Source: Apus apus
Lineage: Eukaryota > Chordata > Aves > Apodiformes > Apodidae
Direction of reading: 5' to 3'
Length of the DNA stretch: 64,000 bases
NCBI RefSeq assembly: GCF_020740795.1
Contig: NC_067289.1
Coordinates: 18,868,608 to 18,932,607, forward strand
The notes under the pieces are model-generated. The model was not told the DNA's origin. It saw only the letters and a program-made list of their open reading frames with translations, and did no database searches. Below, one piece after another: positions 23,501 to 37,570 of the stretch. The stretch's first letter is position 1. Every line of letters begins with the position of its first letter. The position numbers and the translations under genes were made by a program.

Positions 23501-26500
23501 ATAAGCAGCTGAAGAGCAGCTGGACACAGTCACCTCACATGGATTGGGATGACAAAGGACAACTATCTGTGTCATATGACTTGGGTCAGTGTTATTGGTT
23601 CCAGCAACACAGTCATATCTTCCCTCCTTTTTGAAATTCAAATGTGAACAAATATATTGCCAGCTACAAAAAATCAGTACAAACTAATACAATCCATTAA
23701 AGGAGTAGCTACTGCTAACTCCTGGTAGCTGTTACTATTGCTTATTGAATTAAGAAACGAAAACGTACACTTTCACTTTGAGACAAACTACCTGAATGTT
23801 CCTTCATCCTCATGGTAAAACATTATGTAGTGCCATACAGAATATGGACTTAACTAGTCTTTTATTCCTTCTTCTTGCCTTAGAGAAAAATACTGCCTAG
23901 CAAATGCCATTTATTGTTAATCAGGGTGTAAGACTGGAAAAAGGCCTTATGCAGGATTTACCTTTGGGTATGAGTAACAAAAAAGGAAAGCTCCATTTGG
24001 TTAATTCCAACAGTTGTAGCAGATATTTTAAAATACTCTGAACAATATGTGCATAGATCACAAATATATTTCTGTGAACAAAGAGTGAAAATGCAGCAAG
24101 TAGAAAAATATGTGGTTTGCTTCTCTCTCCTCATTTAGCTTAGAATAACATTGACAATACATTTATTTAGTCTCAGTGTTGTTTTCATCATAAGCCTCTC
24201 TTGAGCCAATACAGGTGATAAGGCAGGGATACACAATAGATTTAGTATCAGTGGGTGAAATAACATGAGGAATAATTTAAGCAAGCTTGTTTTTAATCTT
24301 GGTGAAGTGTGAGGGAAACCTAAAACTAAAACATATTCTCAAGAAGGAAAAAAATAAATAAATTTAAAAGCTTGTCATAAATGAAAACAATTTACTTGTG
24401 CCAATGTCCTTAAGTGCCACAAACTCTTCTGCCTCCGCTGCTACGTTCTCTAATGCATATAGCACATCTCATCTAATCTGCTAGTAAAATCCTAAAGTCA
24501 CTTATGTCAGTCTCTAATGCAAGCCAAATGAGTCTTCCCAGTAATAAGAAGCTTCGCAGAATTAGTTTTCGTTTTGCAGAAAATTGCCATTGGGGCTGGC
24601 ACTTTTATCTAAAAATTTCACTCGTGCATAAGCAAAAAACTCATATATTATTTGGTTACATTCCATCAGTATGAGAAATAACATTGTGAGGATTCTATGC
24701 ATGCTAATGATATATAGAAATCCACCTGCTTTCAGATAAAATGAGTTTAATTTTCTGTTGCCCACTGCCTGGTTGGCCTTTCATAAATTACTTATGCACA
24801 GCTATTATTAAAATAGAGGGAAAGCAAATTAGAAAGTCCTCATATCTCTCCACTGGATTTAACCAAGGCAGGGCTGTGACAGCTAGAGTCAGCGTTTTTG
24901 AAAAAATTCTGCTCTCTTGAAAAATTTTGCATCTCTATACAATTCTATGCCACTGTTGTAAACGTTCTGACCTGCCTTCTTACCAAATTAACCTAAATCC
25001 TTTCTATTTTTCAACATTAATGGAATCCTCTAGAGTCCTGCTGATATATATTAAAATATATTTATTGGTTAATTTGAATTCCAGCATTTTGTACCTCATT
25101 TCCCAGTACTTCTGTTATATCTGAACAGCTTGGTGCTTTAGCATTAGAAACTTCCAAATTAAGATAAATACATCTGACAATTATCAGATCAAAACAACTT
25201 AACTTTCATTGGAATATATGATTGCAAATTTCCCTTCCTGATGAAAGAGAAAATGAGGACTGTCTGCTTGAAACAGTTAATTGGATTTGAAAGTACCGTA
25301 CGTTTCAGCAATCGGTGCAGATTTTGGTTGGTCAATGACTACTTGACCTCCTGGTTTTCCAACAGACAATTGGTTTTCATTTCTTGAGGGTCTTTTAAGT
25401 CCATAGTTCATGGTGACTTTATGTTTAATTTTCTGTTAATGATATTATTTTGGTCTTTTAAGATAAAACTTTCTTGTGATGTGCTGAGCAGCAGTGGCAA
25501 TCCCATTACTGTGTGAGGAAGGACACCTTCTCAAATTGCATTCTTTTAATATTGCCTGTATTGTTATGCTATTTTTAAATGTAATTTTAACACTTTGGCC
25601 TTGGTATTTCATGTGCATTTAAACTGACTGATACTCTGCTCCTTGAAAAAAATACAAATACAGAAAAATTCAAAATGCCATTGTGGTCACCTGCCCAGTC
25701 AAAGTTCCCTTGTAAGTAACTGGGTCCTGATTATAATCAGCTACTGGTTTAGTGCCTTCCACTTTGGCAGACAGACTCCTGATTCAAAGTGGTGTGGGTT
25801 AGTTTGGGCCAAGGACATGCCCTACAGGTTTCAGACTCAATCTCTCCATTTCCAAGCCCATTAAATTTGCATCCACACCATATAATAGCGCATTAAGCCC
25901 ATCCACGCAGCAGGCAATTTTCTAATGCTAACAACAGTGTTGTCCATGGCTGACACCACAGAGCTTTGCTAAACCCACCCAATCAATGCTGGCCCTGCTA
26001 AGAAGTATTCTCTGCAGTTCTTGCAGTAAAGCAGCTTTCCTAACAACCTGAAGCAATTATTTTGGAGGAGGTTTTCACTAAATTTACATTAAATGCATAT
26101 TTATTTGTTATCTGCTATAGATATTATTTTATTTCATACTGTGTTCTCAGAGGGGACTAGAGACCTACAATACTGTTCAGCTTTCAGGCCATCATTTTAT
26201 GTTAGAGCCCTGCAACTCCAATTAGAGCTACTTGCCACCAAGGGGGCAGTCCTGCTCTTCCTCTACCTCCATTGCACCAGCTCCCACAGTGAGTCTGTTC
26301 ACAGAAGTAAACCAGGAGAAAACTATCCCTTTTTTTTTTTAATTTAGTTTTCTGATAGTTGAGCCTCCTGAACTGGTTTAGCTGGGACATGCTTAGGTAC
26401 CAGAGTAGGGTAACAGGAGCAAGAGAGAGCAGATTGCTGGCAAAGGGAAGGAGCAGACAGCTCTGTTAGGCAGCAGGTAGCTATGAGACTGGTTTAGGCA

Positions 26501-29500
26501 TGATGTGAAATCAGTTTACTTGGCTCTCTTCAGCAAATTCAAGCTCCAGTGAAGAACAGTTTCTCAATAAGGTCTTTTAAATGTCCATCCATGAAAGATG
26601 GCTCTGGATAGATAGGAAAATGAAAAATTAACAGTAGGTTTTAAACTAGACATAGATTACAAAGAAACTGGGGAGCTCTGAAAATCTGCCAGAACCAAAA
26701 CTAGAAGTGTGGGTTCTTTATAAAGTTAAGTGAAGAAAGAGAGAATCAGCTGAATAGTTTGATTATATAAATTTGGTTTCTGGGTCTTAACTTATGTCCT
26801 CAGCACTGGGTTCTCTCTGTGGCAGGTGGCACCAAGTATAGTGCCATAGCTTTGGTGGTTTTCTGGAGTTGGCAAGCTTGCCCTCCAGTGATGTAATCTC
26901 CTGGGCCAGCACTCAAGATCTTTTGCTGAGTTTTAAGCGACTTTTATGCATGGCTACCAGAAGTACTGGTACACGAGCGTGGGTCCCTCTTCATGGGCAG
27001 ATAACAAAGAAATGTGACCATTTCAGCTTTACTCATAGCAGTAACTTTTGCCTAACTCAGGGTAATAGTGTGAGAAAAAACAAGCAGAGTGTTTGGGACT
27101 GGCATCTCAGAGAAGAACTTCTGGTTGCAGGAACTCATGTGTTTATCATCCTTAAAGTGATCCAGAAGATTTTAACTCTTAAGAATGCTTCCTAATGCTC
27201 AGTAGCAGTTGCTAATGCAAAGAGTGGTTCTACTCAGTAATTCAAGTTCCAATGTATGTAGCTCTATAAAAACAGGGTAAGTCAAACACAACTTGTGCAA
27301 GGTATGTAATGAATCTTAAAAAGTTTTTGTTCGGATAGAATATACAATGCAAATGAAAACCATCACACACAGTTTTCACTGGATTCCTAGCAAAATACTT
27401 TTTTGACTGCCTAAAATGTTTCTAGAATTGGTTTGTATATATACACATTCAAACATTATTTTGTACTATAAACATTAAGAACTGTTAGTATGATTCACAT
27501 AAAAGTTGAAATTCTTTCTAATATGGAACATCCTCAAATTCCTTTCCCTATTAATTTTAGAATATAGACATTTTCTTCTATTTCTTACAGTTCTGTTTTC
27601 TGATTAAGCAGATTAACGGATTAAACACTAGTTTTTACCAATATAAAAAACCCATAAAAACTCATTACTCAGCTCCTATAAATTCATTCAATGTTTTTCC
27701 TGTAAATGTTATTAACAGCTACAGATAGTCTTAAATTCGTCTGTGGTTTTGAGACTTTTAGACTGTACTTCCTTCATAGTCTGCAGAGTTAAAACACTGT
27801 TCATCTCCCTTCACTCTTCAATGACAATTTCAATTATCATAAACTCTCATGAATCCAGGAATGTTCTTTAATGGAAAGTATATGTTGCACAATTCATGAG
27901 AGAATTGTAAAAATTAGCAGATAGGGTGTAATACTGTGTTTCATACATTATTGTATGGTTGTATGCTTGAATACATTGAAATGCAATGTATAAAACATTA
28001 CAGAACACTGCTATCCACAATATCTGATTATTCCTTGCACTTTCCTATGCCTCCTGACAATTCAGTATCTGTAAATTACTCCATAGATTTTGACATAACT
28101 TTTGCCCTATGCAGTCAAGGCCTAAGCTTTAATACAACAAACATAATGCAAAGGCTTTATACAGAGTGATACAAATCACCTGTGATGAATTACTGTAATT
28201 TATGGCTTATACCAGGGGTGCACATAGGAATTCTGCTCAGGACCCCACAATGACAGCTCTTGGGCAAACAGAAAAAAAAAGGTCCTGCCAGAGTTTGCCA
28301 TCTAAATGATATCAGATGTATCAGATGTAGACATATCTGTGAGCATAACACCATGTGCTACATAAATAGCTTGTGAGACATCCACAGACTGTAATGCTTT
28401 TTCCTAAAACAATGACAGATAATGTTGATCAATAATAAGTAATTGCATTAAAAAAAACAACACAACTATTTCCAAATTGTTCTTGAACAACACAATTAAA
28501 ATATTCACCTTATATAACTTACCCTGATGCTGCAGACAACCCTGACTAATAGCCTGTCATGACTTAAAAAACGTTTTGAACATAAAGAACACCAAAATCT
28601 GTAACTTCTTTCTGTACCCTCTCAAGTACAGACTGTCCTGTGCACTAGTAGAGGACATACTACACTATAAGACTGTTGAAATGCTATAATTAAAGGACTG
28701 TCAGAGTTTCCATTAAATCCCTGATTTTCAGGGTTTAATTAATAATAACAGTGAAAATTAATGTGAGTAGAATTAAAGCCACTGTGATAGCCCTACTGCA
28801 TATTAATTCCTGATTTTAAGTCTCTACAACATGCGGGACTGATCCAGCTTCCTCTCTTCAAGCAAAACTCCTGTCACAGGGGAACCTCTTTGAATGTAAA
28901 ATTCATCATTGGAGACAGTGCATACTTGTCTGAATACAGACAGTGAGATCAGGCTCTGAAACACAACATTTACATGGTAAAGTTAAATGAGCATTTCAGA
29001 AAGTACAGAATTACTGAATCACATCAAGTTATGAAGAAATGTGTTCAGTCCAGTTCTAACTGAAACACCCTACACCCCATGAACACTCAGAACTCCTCAG
29101 TGAATTCCTTCCCATCAACTGACTCAGTGTAAGTCGATGCATTTATGTTTGAAATACTAGTATTCTTAACTACTAATTTTCCCTAAGTAAGAACTAAGGG
29201 ATTGGCCCCATGATGGAAGATGGAGAACACATGTAAGTATTGGGAACTGGGCTTTCTCCAGATACATGACAGCAAAGCAAGTGTTCTGTTACTGAAACAA
29301 AAGCTACTGGCATTTTGGACTTGGGTGCAAATAATTTAAAACACAAAACTTTCCATAAGATTATTCCCTGAAAATAAGCACTGGTATCTCACCATACAAC
29401 ACAAGGAAATTTAATCTTTGGCATAAAAGGATCAAATAAAACTACCTCAGTGTGGAAATCTAGAGAGGGACCTGGCAGAATACTAGAGGATATTCATTTC

Positions 29501-29870
29501 TCTTCAAAGTAAATAGCATTACAGCTGAAAAATGTGAAAGCATGAAATTTTCTCAACACTGCTGTGAGAAACAGACTCAAAAATATCAGATGTATGCAAA
29601 ATACTACAGTGAAGGATGGAGACAGTACATTCTGAAGTTGTTAAAAATATTAAAGAAAATTTTGTTTCATATAAAAGTACCTGTTATAAAATACACATTT
29701 TTTTCACAGATTCCAAACCAATAGGTGGCATTATTTTCTCTTACATTAAAAACTATGTTGCAATGTAAACCTGTATCACACACTTCTGTGCTTAATAGAG
29801 AGGGTTCAAAACTAATTGCTTTTAGAACTGCTAAATAGGTCAAAAAGTTCACAAGTAAAAAAACCTCATG
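20546..29870. other. Intergenic, no gene seen
   Basis: AT-rich DNA with no supportable gene. CpG-retaining, SOX/homeobox-site-rich patches that could be conserved elements lie near 21305-21390, 22965-23080 and 24545-24830. A 10-base T tract ends at 26341. Two adjacent copies of atcagatgt lie near 28309-28330. Confidence 0.55.
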
Positions 29871-29899
29871 GTAAATACCCACGACAAGTGGGTATTTAC
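29871..29899. repeat. Perfect inverted repeat, 12-bp arms, 5-base loop
   Basis: GTAAATACCCAC, loop gacaa, GTGGGTATTTAC. The arms are fully complementary. Each contains GTAAATA, a forkhead (FOX) core match, so the element is also a pair of inverted FOX-like sites. A hairpin in RNA or DNA is possible. Confidence 0.9.
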
Positions 29900-32800
29900 A
29901 CAGCTAATGAAACCTATGCTTCTCAGAAGAAGCATTATGAAAAAAAATGCCCATCTAATTTAAAATTCTGATTATATCATAAATAATAAGCTGAAATATA
30001 ATCAGCAGAGAATATAATCTGTTTTCAGTAAAGCTGGATATGTTTGCAGCACAACCTAAAAAGTGTGATAAAAGATAAGCAATCAAAAAAGCATGCTGCT
30101 TCTTTTGGGACCTTATAGCAGTACTGGCTTGAAATCTAAATGTGGGGATCCACTGTGGTTGTCACTGTGTGATTCACTAAAAGATGCAGTCTTTGATCTG
30201 GAGAGTTTAAAACCAAAACAGACAAATGTAGGAAAGGCAAGTATTGCCATAGCTTTGTAGCTCACTTTGGCCAGACTAAGGTACTGACATAGAACAGTAA
30301 AGGACTTGACAACAGGGGACAGCACTGGACACAGATGTGTGGCCAGATGGGAGAGGATGGAGGGAAAGGACTGATGCTTTAGGACAACAGTCAAACATAA
30401 AGATTGATTTACCCAAATTCACTCGGAAATTCTACGGCATGCAGCATATCACATTTCTATTACCAGAAAAAGTACCTATAAACAGATTCTGAATAAATTT
30501 AGGATGGACTTTTCAAGAGGCTTTTTAATCTCTAGAGCACCGAAAGTTTGTGTCAGCCATCCTGTGAGGTCAGTAAGAGCAAAAATCATAAGGAGATTTT
30601 AGATGGAGCTTTGCATTATATGAGACGGTTGACAGAGATGATAAAGGGTTATGACTTGAAAACTCAAAAGTGTCCTTTCGATTCTATGCATTTTGAAATG
30701 GCTCAACTAATTCATAACTAAGAGAAGCTGAAAAAAGCTCCTTCAAGTACACTGTGTTGGAGGAAGGTAAATCAAATGACTGCCAATGTTAAAACCAGGA
30801 AAAAGATACAAATCCACTTCTGCAACCCTTAGGAGCTGAGAATAGTACTCTAAAATTTACTAACATCACTATAAACCAGGACACAAAGAACAGTTATGTT
30901 CTCAATAAAGACAAATTACCAATTAAAACAGTAATCTGTACTATTAATCTGGAGTGTACCTTGCCCTGTTCCCATAGTCTTTCAGAGTTTAAAGAATTAA
31001 GAAAACAAACCAAAAAACTTTGAATGGGGACACAGTTTGTTGTAATCCATGTCATGATAAAACAAGAAAACTCTCAACCAAAATGGATAAAGCCAATAAT
31101 TATTTGTGTGTATCTATTGCTGAACTATGAGCTCTTGTGCCAGATTTAAGACAAGCATCACACCATCCACTGCCTCCTCTCCTCTGTTCTCTAATGCTTG
31201 TCACATGATAAACATCTGGTGATCAAAGCAAAACCACAAACTGGATCATTTCCATTTGGACATTACCTTTTGGCTCCAGTTATTCCTGCAGCTGGAGCAT
31301 TTCCTTCCAGCAGCCCTGTGCTGGTTTGTGAGCAACACGGGCAAAGTGCCACAAATTTATGAGAAACTTTGGAGGGGCTTAGTGTTAACAACTTCTACTT
31401 TCAAAGCAGTACAGCTTGAATCAATAACACCGCTCCCTAAACGTAAACAGGCAGAATAGAAATTTTACAAAGCAAACCCATTTGTGTGTCACCTCAAAAC
31501 CAGTATGAGGTCCTTTCCAGAAGAGTGAAATCACAGTTAGAATAAGGCCAGAGAGAAATGCAAGATTACTTTGCGATGATTTGCTACAAAGTTCACTACA
31601 CTATTTGCTCGATAATGAATTTCATGCATATTATCATGTACTTCAAGCCTCATCAACAGGGTGCCATGCTGCAAAAAAATTATGATTTTAGCACATTGGA
31701 ACAAAGGTAAAAAACCAGGAAAACCAGCACACTACTCTCTTTCTGCAAGTAAGAATTCATTAGAATAGTATTTTCCTATAAACTAAATTCACGTTTCTAA
31801 TGCATATTAAATATGGAACCAGAATTCCTTCCCTGGATTTCAAATTCTTAACTTTCATAGTTTTATATTAACTGTAGATTTTTGGTTTTATTTCACTTCC
31901 AAACCAGCAGATAAAATACAGAATGCATTTTCTGGGGGAATAACAACCAGAAAGAGGTGAGACCTTTTTAAATGCTATTTGAGAAAACACCGTGCTCTGT
32001 CTAACCACCAATTCTGAAAAGGGAAGGAAGGGAGAAAAAACGAAAGGTGCTGTTGGAAGAATGGACATGGATTCAGGTATATGAAATATTGCCTAATTCT
32101 GTGGTAAGATTTTGTTTCCATCAGAAAAAGCAAATGGGAAGAGATTACTAGATGAATTTCCACTGCAAAAGGAAGAAAGCAGTGTCTGGTATGTTGCATT
32201 TATAAAAACCTGAATACTTTTGGCTTGCCATTATTTACGGTATCTTATCTACATTATTAATAAAACACAACCAGCACCTTCTGATGCCTCTCAAGTCATA
32301 CTTCCATGTGCTCTCAAGACCAAACTAATTCATGCAAGCATGGCTTCAGGCACACACAGAGAAAGCCTCATGATTTTAAGTACATGCAATGTCTTAGTAT
32401 GATGGAAGGCCTTCCAAACAAGACATGCGCATGCTGACTACAGACACTCTAGAGAGCAGGCAGAGTGGATGGGAGATGAAAAGATTAGAAAGCACATCAA
32501 GCTCATGGCTGCTCTGTGTGTGATTTTAAGAGACACACACACTAACAGCAACTGGTTGAATAGGTACAAGTAGTCTTCTCCTGGCTTTTGTAAGTGTATA
32601 CAATGTGGTCCCAATTAATAAAAGGATTTATTGGTCAGGACAGGTTACAAGCACACAAAAGCAGATAGCTTGGTTTTCTGGCTCAAATTCCCATGTGATA
32701 TAAACAGGTACAGTGCTACACAGCTCTTGGTCCCTCTCACAGTTACACTCTGGCTGCTTCTGCTCATACAGCTGCTCTTCTGAAGTCCACGGCTGTGCTT

Positions 32801-35800
32801 TTGAATTAGCACAAGGAACTGGACATGGAGGCAGAGAATAGCTGCTTTTACCACAGGTCTTGAAAAGAACTTGCTGGGAATTCTTCCAGAACACTGTTCT
32901 CAGAACTGAAACTTTTCACAGGAGTTTACCAAGTTTAGTCAAACTTTCTGAATGAAAAGTATCTCAAGTGAAGAACAGGGTTTCTGACAAAGGTAAGACA
33001 GGCCTGGTCAGCATCCCAGGATACAGGTACTAGGCTGGAATGTCAAAGACAAGTTCAAGTGAATCTGAGACAGCACTTGCAATGTTGTAAATGTAACATT
33101 TAGTACAATACCTACATTTTCCAGATTGTTACCAATATAGAAGCTGTTTGAGTGCACGAGACTCCTGAATATTGACTCAAATTACAACTGTTGCAACCAC
33201 AACACCATTCATAAAGAGCTATCTTTCCTAAGACAGTCACAGATACAGTGCTGGTTGAATGCACAGCATGCCTAGAAACCTCAGGGAAGATGTAAATAGG
33301 AGCTTATAATGAGTGTAGGGAAGCAACAACTGGGAAGTTGCCTAAGGACTGTGAAAGTGTTCTCTCAACACCCATTTGACGTTACTCCAATGAGTCCAGT
33401 GAAATTACCCTTACCTTACACAGGGGTCAGAGAAAAATGAAGCTGCTTAAACTGTAAAAACCTACCTTGTACATCTTATCATGCAAATTAAATTAAAAAA
33501 ACCCAAGGAAATAGTCCAAAGAACTTTCTCTGCATGTGGCTGTAAGTCATTTAAGTCACTCAGCGAGACGGGATAATGGCCATTATTTTTCACTTGGCCA
33601 GTTCATATTGTGACACAAAGAGAAAGACAGTCTGTCAAGTTTTTGTCTGCAGTGTCTAATTTTTCACCACACTGCTCCTGCCCTCCCTCCATTGTGTCAG
33701 GAGTGCATTAGGTGTTGGAAGGGCAACAAGAGACTCAACCAGTGGGTGGAGAGGCTGGAGAAGGGGGGTTGAATTATAGGCAGCCTGCAGAGTCTGTCTG
33801 AAAGGCTGTGCTGTTTCTCTCTGTGGCTGATACGTATCTATGTCCCCACACCATATTACATGGAAGGGATTAGAAATAGGATTTCTGATATTTCAGCTGA
33901 CATGTCAGGAGATATCATTTCATGCAACTGCCTATGTTGGAATGTAAATTCAAATATTCTACTTTTTAAAGGGATTATATTTATTTTCTGCTGTACTCTT
34001 AGGCTCAGAACCTTATTCTGCAATGACTGACACTGCAATGAAATGCACTTCAAAGAGCCCAATACACAGGTAATGTTTTGAACCTGTAGGTGTATCTTAC
34101 TTTCTCCCCAGTGACATAAATGACTACATTACATGGGAATAAGTGTTAAAATTCTGCATGCACCACAGTTTGTAAAAGTTTGGAGGTTCTTTTGTAAATA
34201 AAAATCAAACAATGTATCAAGTCTGAGTATTTTTTTTGTCAAGGCAAAGAATATGTAAGTGCACCATATCAGTGTCACTGGCTATAAATAATGCTGCTGC
34301 ACATGAATCTTAAACAGCTTACTGCAACTAATATAACTTCACAGTATTTACAAGATTAATCTTTTTAAAGAAAATTACAGGATCATAATATGAAACAAGA
34401 TGATGCTATGTCCTAGATAGTATTTTACTATACGTGGAGCAGTACCACCACAGCAAACATGCACTGCAGAGTTATCAAGTACATATTGCATGAAGATAGT
34501 AAAACAGCAACAAGTCCTAGGACCATCTGATGTCCACATACAAAATACATTGTTAAACTCTACGTAGCCTTACTGTTGTCTAAAGGGAAGCATATCATTT
34601 GATATTCCTCCATAGGGATATACATTGAGTCCTCCAACTATAATGCACAGATGTAAGATTTTTTAACTGTTGGCTGTTGAGGCAAGTAGAAATTCCAGAA
34701 ATACCACAATGCATGGTATCCTGCCCTTGTGACAGATTAAAGGTGGTTTGCTGGGTTGTATGTGTTTCTAGCACTCTTGCCATGGCGTTTTCCATGTTGA
34801 ATTCATGCAGTCCACAGTCTGCACCAGATGAAATTTAGCATGGCTCTGTTAGTTCAGATGAGCCATGTGCTTTATACCAGCCTAGGATCTGGTTCACTGT
34901 TTTTAAAGTTTGTCCAGCATGAGAAACAAATCTCCCAGTGAAGGCAAGAAATATGACTAAGAATCCAGTTGGTAGTTTAGACCAATAGAAACCCTTCTTC
35001 TGCAGCACTGAATAGTGATTAAATATCAACTAGAAAGTTTTGCTTGTTAAAAGTTCTCAGTAGTAAAGAAAAACAAGCTCCCTTTCCCAAAGTCTAAGAA
35101 CATTTGATTTACATGAGATTTTTAACTTGGCCATCTAACGGCCTTGCACAACAGAATACATTGAAGAGAAGCCCAGTTTGGGCATGCAATTGTATACCTG
35201 TGTATACATGAGAATGTTTTTGTCGGAAGCATAAGTTCCATCTTATTACATTGCACTGTGTATAACTTCTACTTTCACTAACCCATAAATAGATACTGTT
35301 TGCAGTAAAGGAACCATCCTGAACAGGTTTATATGACATACAACAAAAGACCTTCATTCTCTGGAGGATGTTCCTGGCACTTCCTCTTCTGTGGCTCCCC
35401 AAGCAAAAGCTGTTGCCTTGACAACTCTGGGGCATTCTCTTTCTCCATGTATGCTGGTAGGAGGAAGGCCAATTTCCTTCCACAAAAAAAGGAACTGCTA
35501 AATAAATATTAACTGTTCTGATTCCCTCCTGCCAAAATGAGGATGAAAATGAAGAATCTTATTCAGACACAGGGTTTTACAAGCCAGAAGCAGAAGGACT
35601 CAAGAGCTGAGGATTCACAGACACAAGTGGGGAACGAAGAAATCGCAGTTACTCAAGACTTCAGCAAAACACTGGGAAAGGCTATGGCTAAGCTCGGGCT
35701 AAGCTTCTTCTCTTTGATCAGCTTCCTAGAACTGTAACACCACAGGCCTTCCATGGTATTGCCCTTGCTTTGCCATTACACTGTTTATACAGAAGGTGAT

Positions 35801-37464
35801 AAAAATAAAACAATACAAAAACGATCTTAAAAAAAATTAAAATGATCCATTTGCAATTTCCACCACTTTTGTCTATAACATTTCACAATATCAACTTTTC
35901 TTTATCTCAAATGTTGTACCCCATTTTTCCTTTATGAGTGCAACTCTTCTTCAAGTAAGTGTATTTCTCAAGTAAAAAAGAATACACAAGAAAATTGATG
36001 GTCAGGAAAGAGATCACAGCAGCTGCACTCCACTAGAAAGAACAGTACACAGAGATGCTGTTTATAGGTAACACAGGAAAATGTAAGCAGGCTGCCTTGG
36101 AGCTCTGGTCTTTTCTGTATCCTGTAGCTGAGCTGGGGCCTATTCAGCTGTGCAGTGGCCCTGCACCAAAAATCTCACCACATCTATGAGGAAAATCACA
36201 TTCATTGAAAGTCAAAGCTTGTACATAGGAAGAGAGGCATGGTGTTGTAATCTTTGAATTCTTCATTACCTTAAGCACGTATCACAGCTTGTGGCATTTC
36301 TCTCTTATCAAACCTTCCCCTCTTTTAAGGGTTAGTGAAAACACAAGCCATTTGTATTGCCAGAAGAAGTCTAAAGATAACAGGATATATGTGACCTTTA
36401 CCAAAATGAAATTATTTTGGACAGTATTCATTAGTAACTAAAGCTGGATTTTCAGAGTCAACAGAGGCCAAGAGAACAGGAGAAGCTACTCATAATTTCA
36501 TGCTAACAGTAGAATCTGTAATAAAAAGCAATGCACTCTGTATTCCAAAGAGACTGCAGTCTATCAATAGACCTGCCAAAAGCACCTAACACCACTGAAG
36601 CTCTAGGATGCCTTTTATTTGTTTATTGTCTTTTATTCAAGGAGAGAATAGACAATGGCTACTGCAGTAAAACTTCTTTTGTCGGTTATATTTAACATGC
36701 CACCATGCATGGCCAGGCTTCATGATACACCAACCTGCTAGTCAAACTAATAGCATTTCTATTTTAAGTTAAATAGAAGGGGACCTAGGGTAAGAAAACC
36801 CCCTCTGTTAACCACTGACATTATTACATAAAAGGTAACTGCTTAGAGAAGATTCCATCTCCTTTTGCTGCAGAAAATGTCTTAGGCTGCTGTTAACACT
36901 TCTCCCATTAGAGTGTAGCCACGTGTACCACTGCTCACAGGAGCATAGAGGGCCTTCTGCATGATTGAGGGCAAGAACTTTGTAATGCACCACTTTTATC
37001 TGTCATATTTTGGTCAACAGCAGTAAATCTGGTATGCTTCTACTGACTACTCCCTGGCAATACAGTAAAGATGTGGCTTTTTATACAAAGATAAGCGACA
37101 CACAAATGATATCCAAGGAAAATATGGTAATATAAAAGAACAGCCTCAAACAACAATGAACAGCTCACAGTCAAATCCAAAAGCATTAGGAGATTTCAGG
37201 CTGTGTTGGTAGAGCACAAATCCATCATGGATCAAATTATTCACCCATGTACTGTGGTCGATTGCTTGGCCTGGCAATTAGTTCAACTGTGGAATGCTAC
37301 TTAAGAGTACATTCACAATCCCTACATATTCTTTCCAGCACAAATGGACTTCAGAAAGGAAGAACTGGATACAGGCTATCTGATGCAAACAAAACAGCAA
37401 TTACATTCATATAGGTGTTAAAAGCTGTGCCTGAAAATAAAACACATGTAAAAATTCTCATATC
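29900..37464. other. Intergenic, no gene seen
   Basis: AT-rich DNA. It contains a doubtful MIR remnant near 30555-30620, an AATAAA/TTTATT pair in opposite orientations at 32617-32632, and a possible conserved patch near 33530-33740 with the palindrome AATGGCCATT. No gene-like frame was recognised. Confidence 0.6.
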
Positions 37465-37570
37465 CTACTTTGAATTCTGGGCAATATGAGGCAAGTCATT
37501 TACCCTCTGTGCCTCTGTTTTGTCATCTTTAAAATAAGGATCATGCTGCTACCTTTATGGGACTCACTGT
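37465..37570 (+). repeat. MIR SINE fragment
   Basis: Gcaatatgaggcaagtcatt, then ctctgtgcctctgttttgtc and atctttaaaataaggat, follows the MIR core in order (gggcaagtcacttaacctct, gtgcctcagtttcctcat, ctgtaaaatggggat). This is the clearest ancient SINE in the window. Confidence 0.75.

Noticed and set aside
26233-26250. Further CTCF-like match (ccaccaagggggcag)
   Set aside because: The core AGGGGGCAG is good, but the upstream half is out of register by one base, so it was not counted.
32628-32894. Cysteine-rich 88-codon minus-strand frame
   Set aside because: The cysteine pattern matches no family I know, and an overlapping frame is also open. Treated as chance.
35109-35483. 124-codon minus-strand frame
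   Set aside because: No recognisable family, no splice context, and a length expected by chance in 64 kb.
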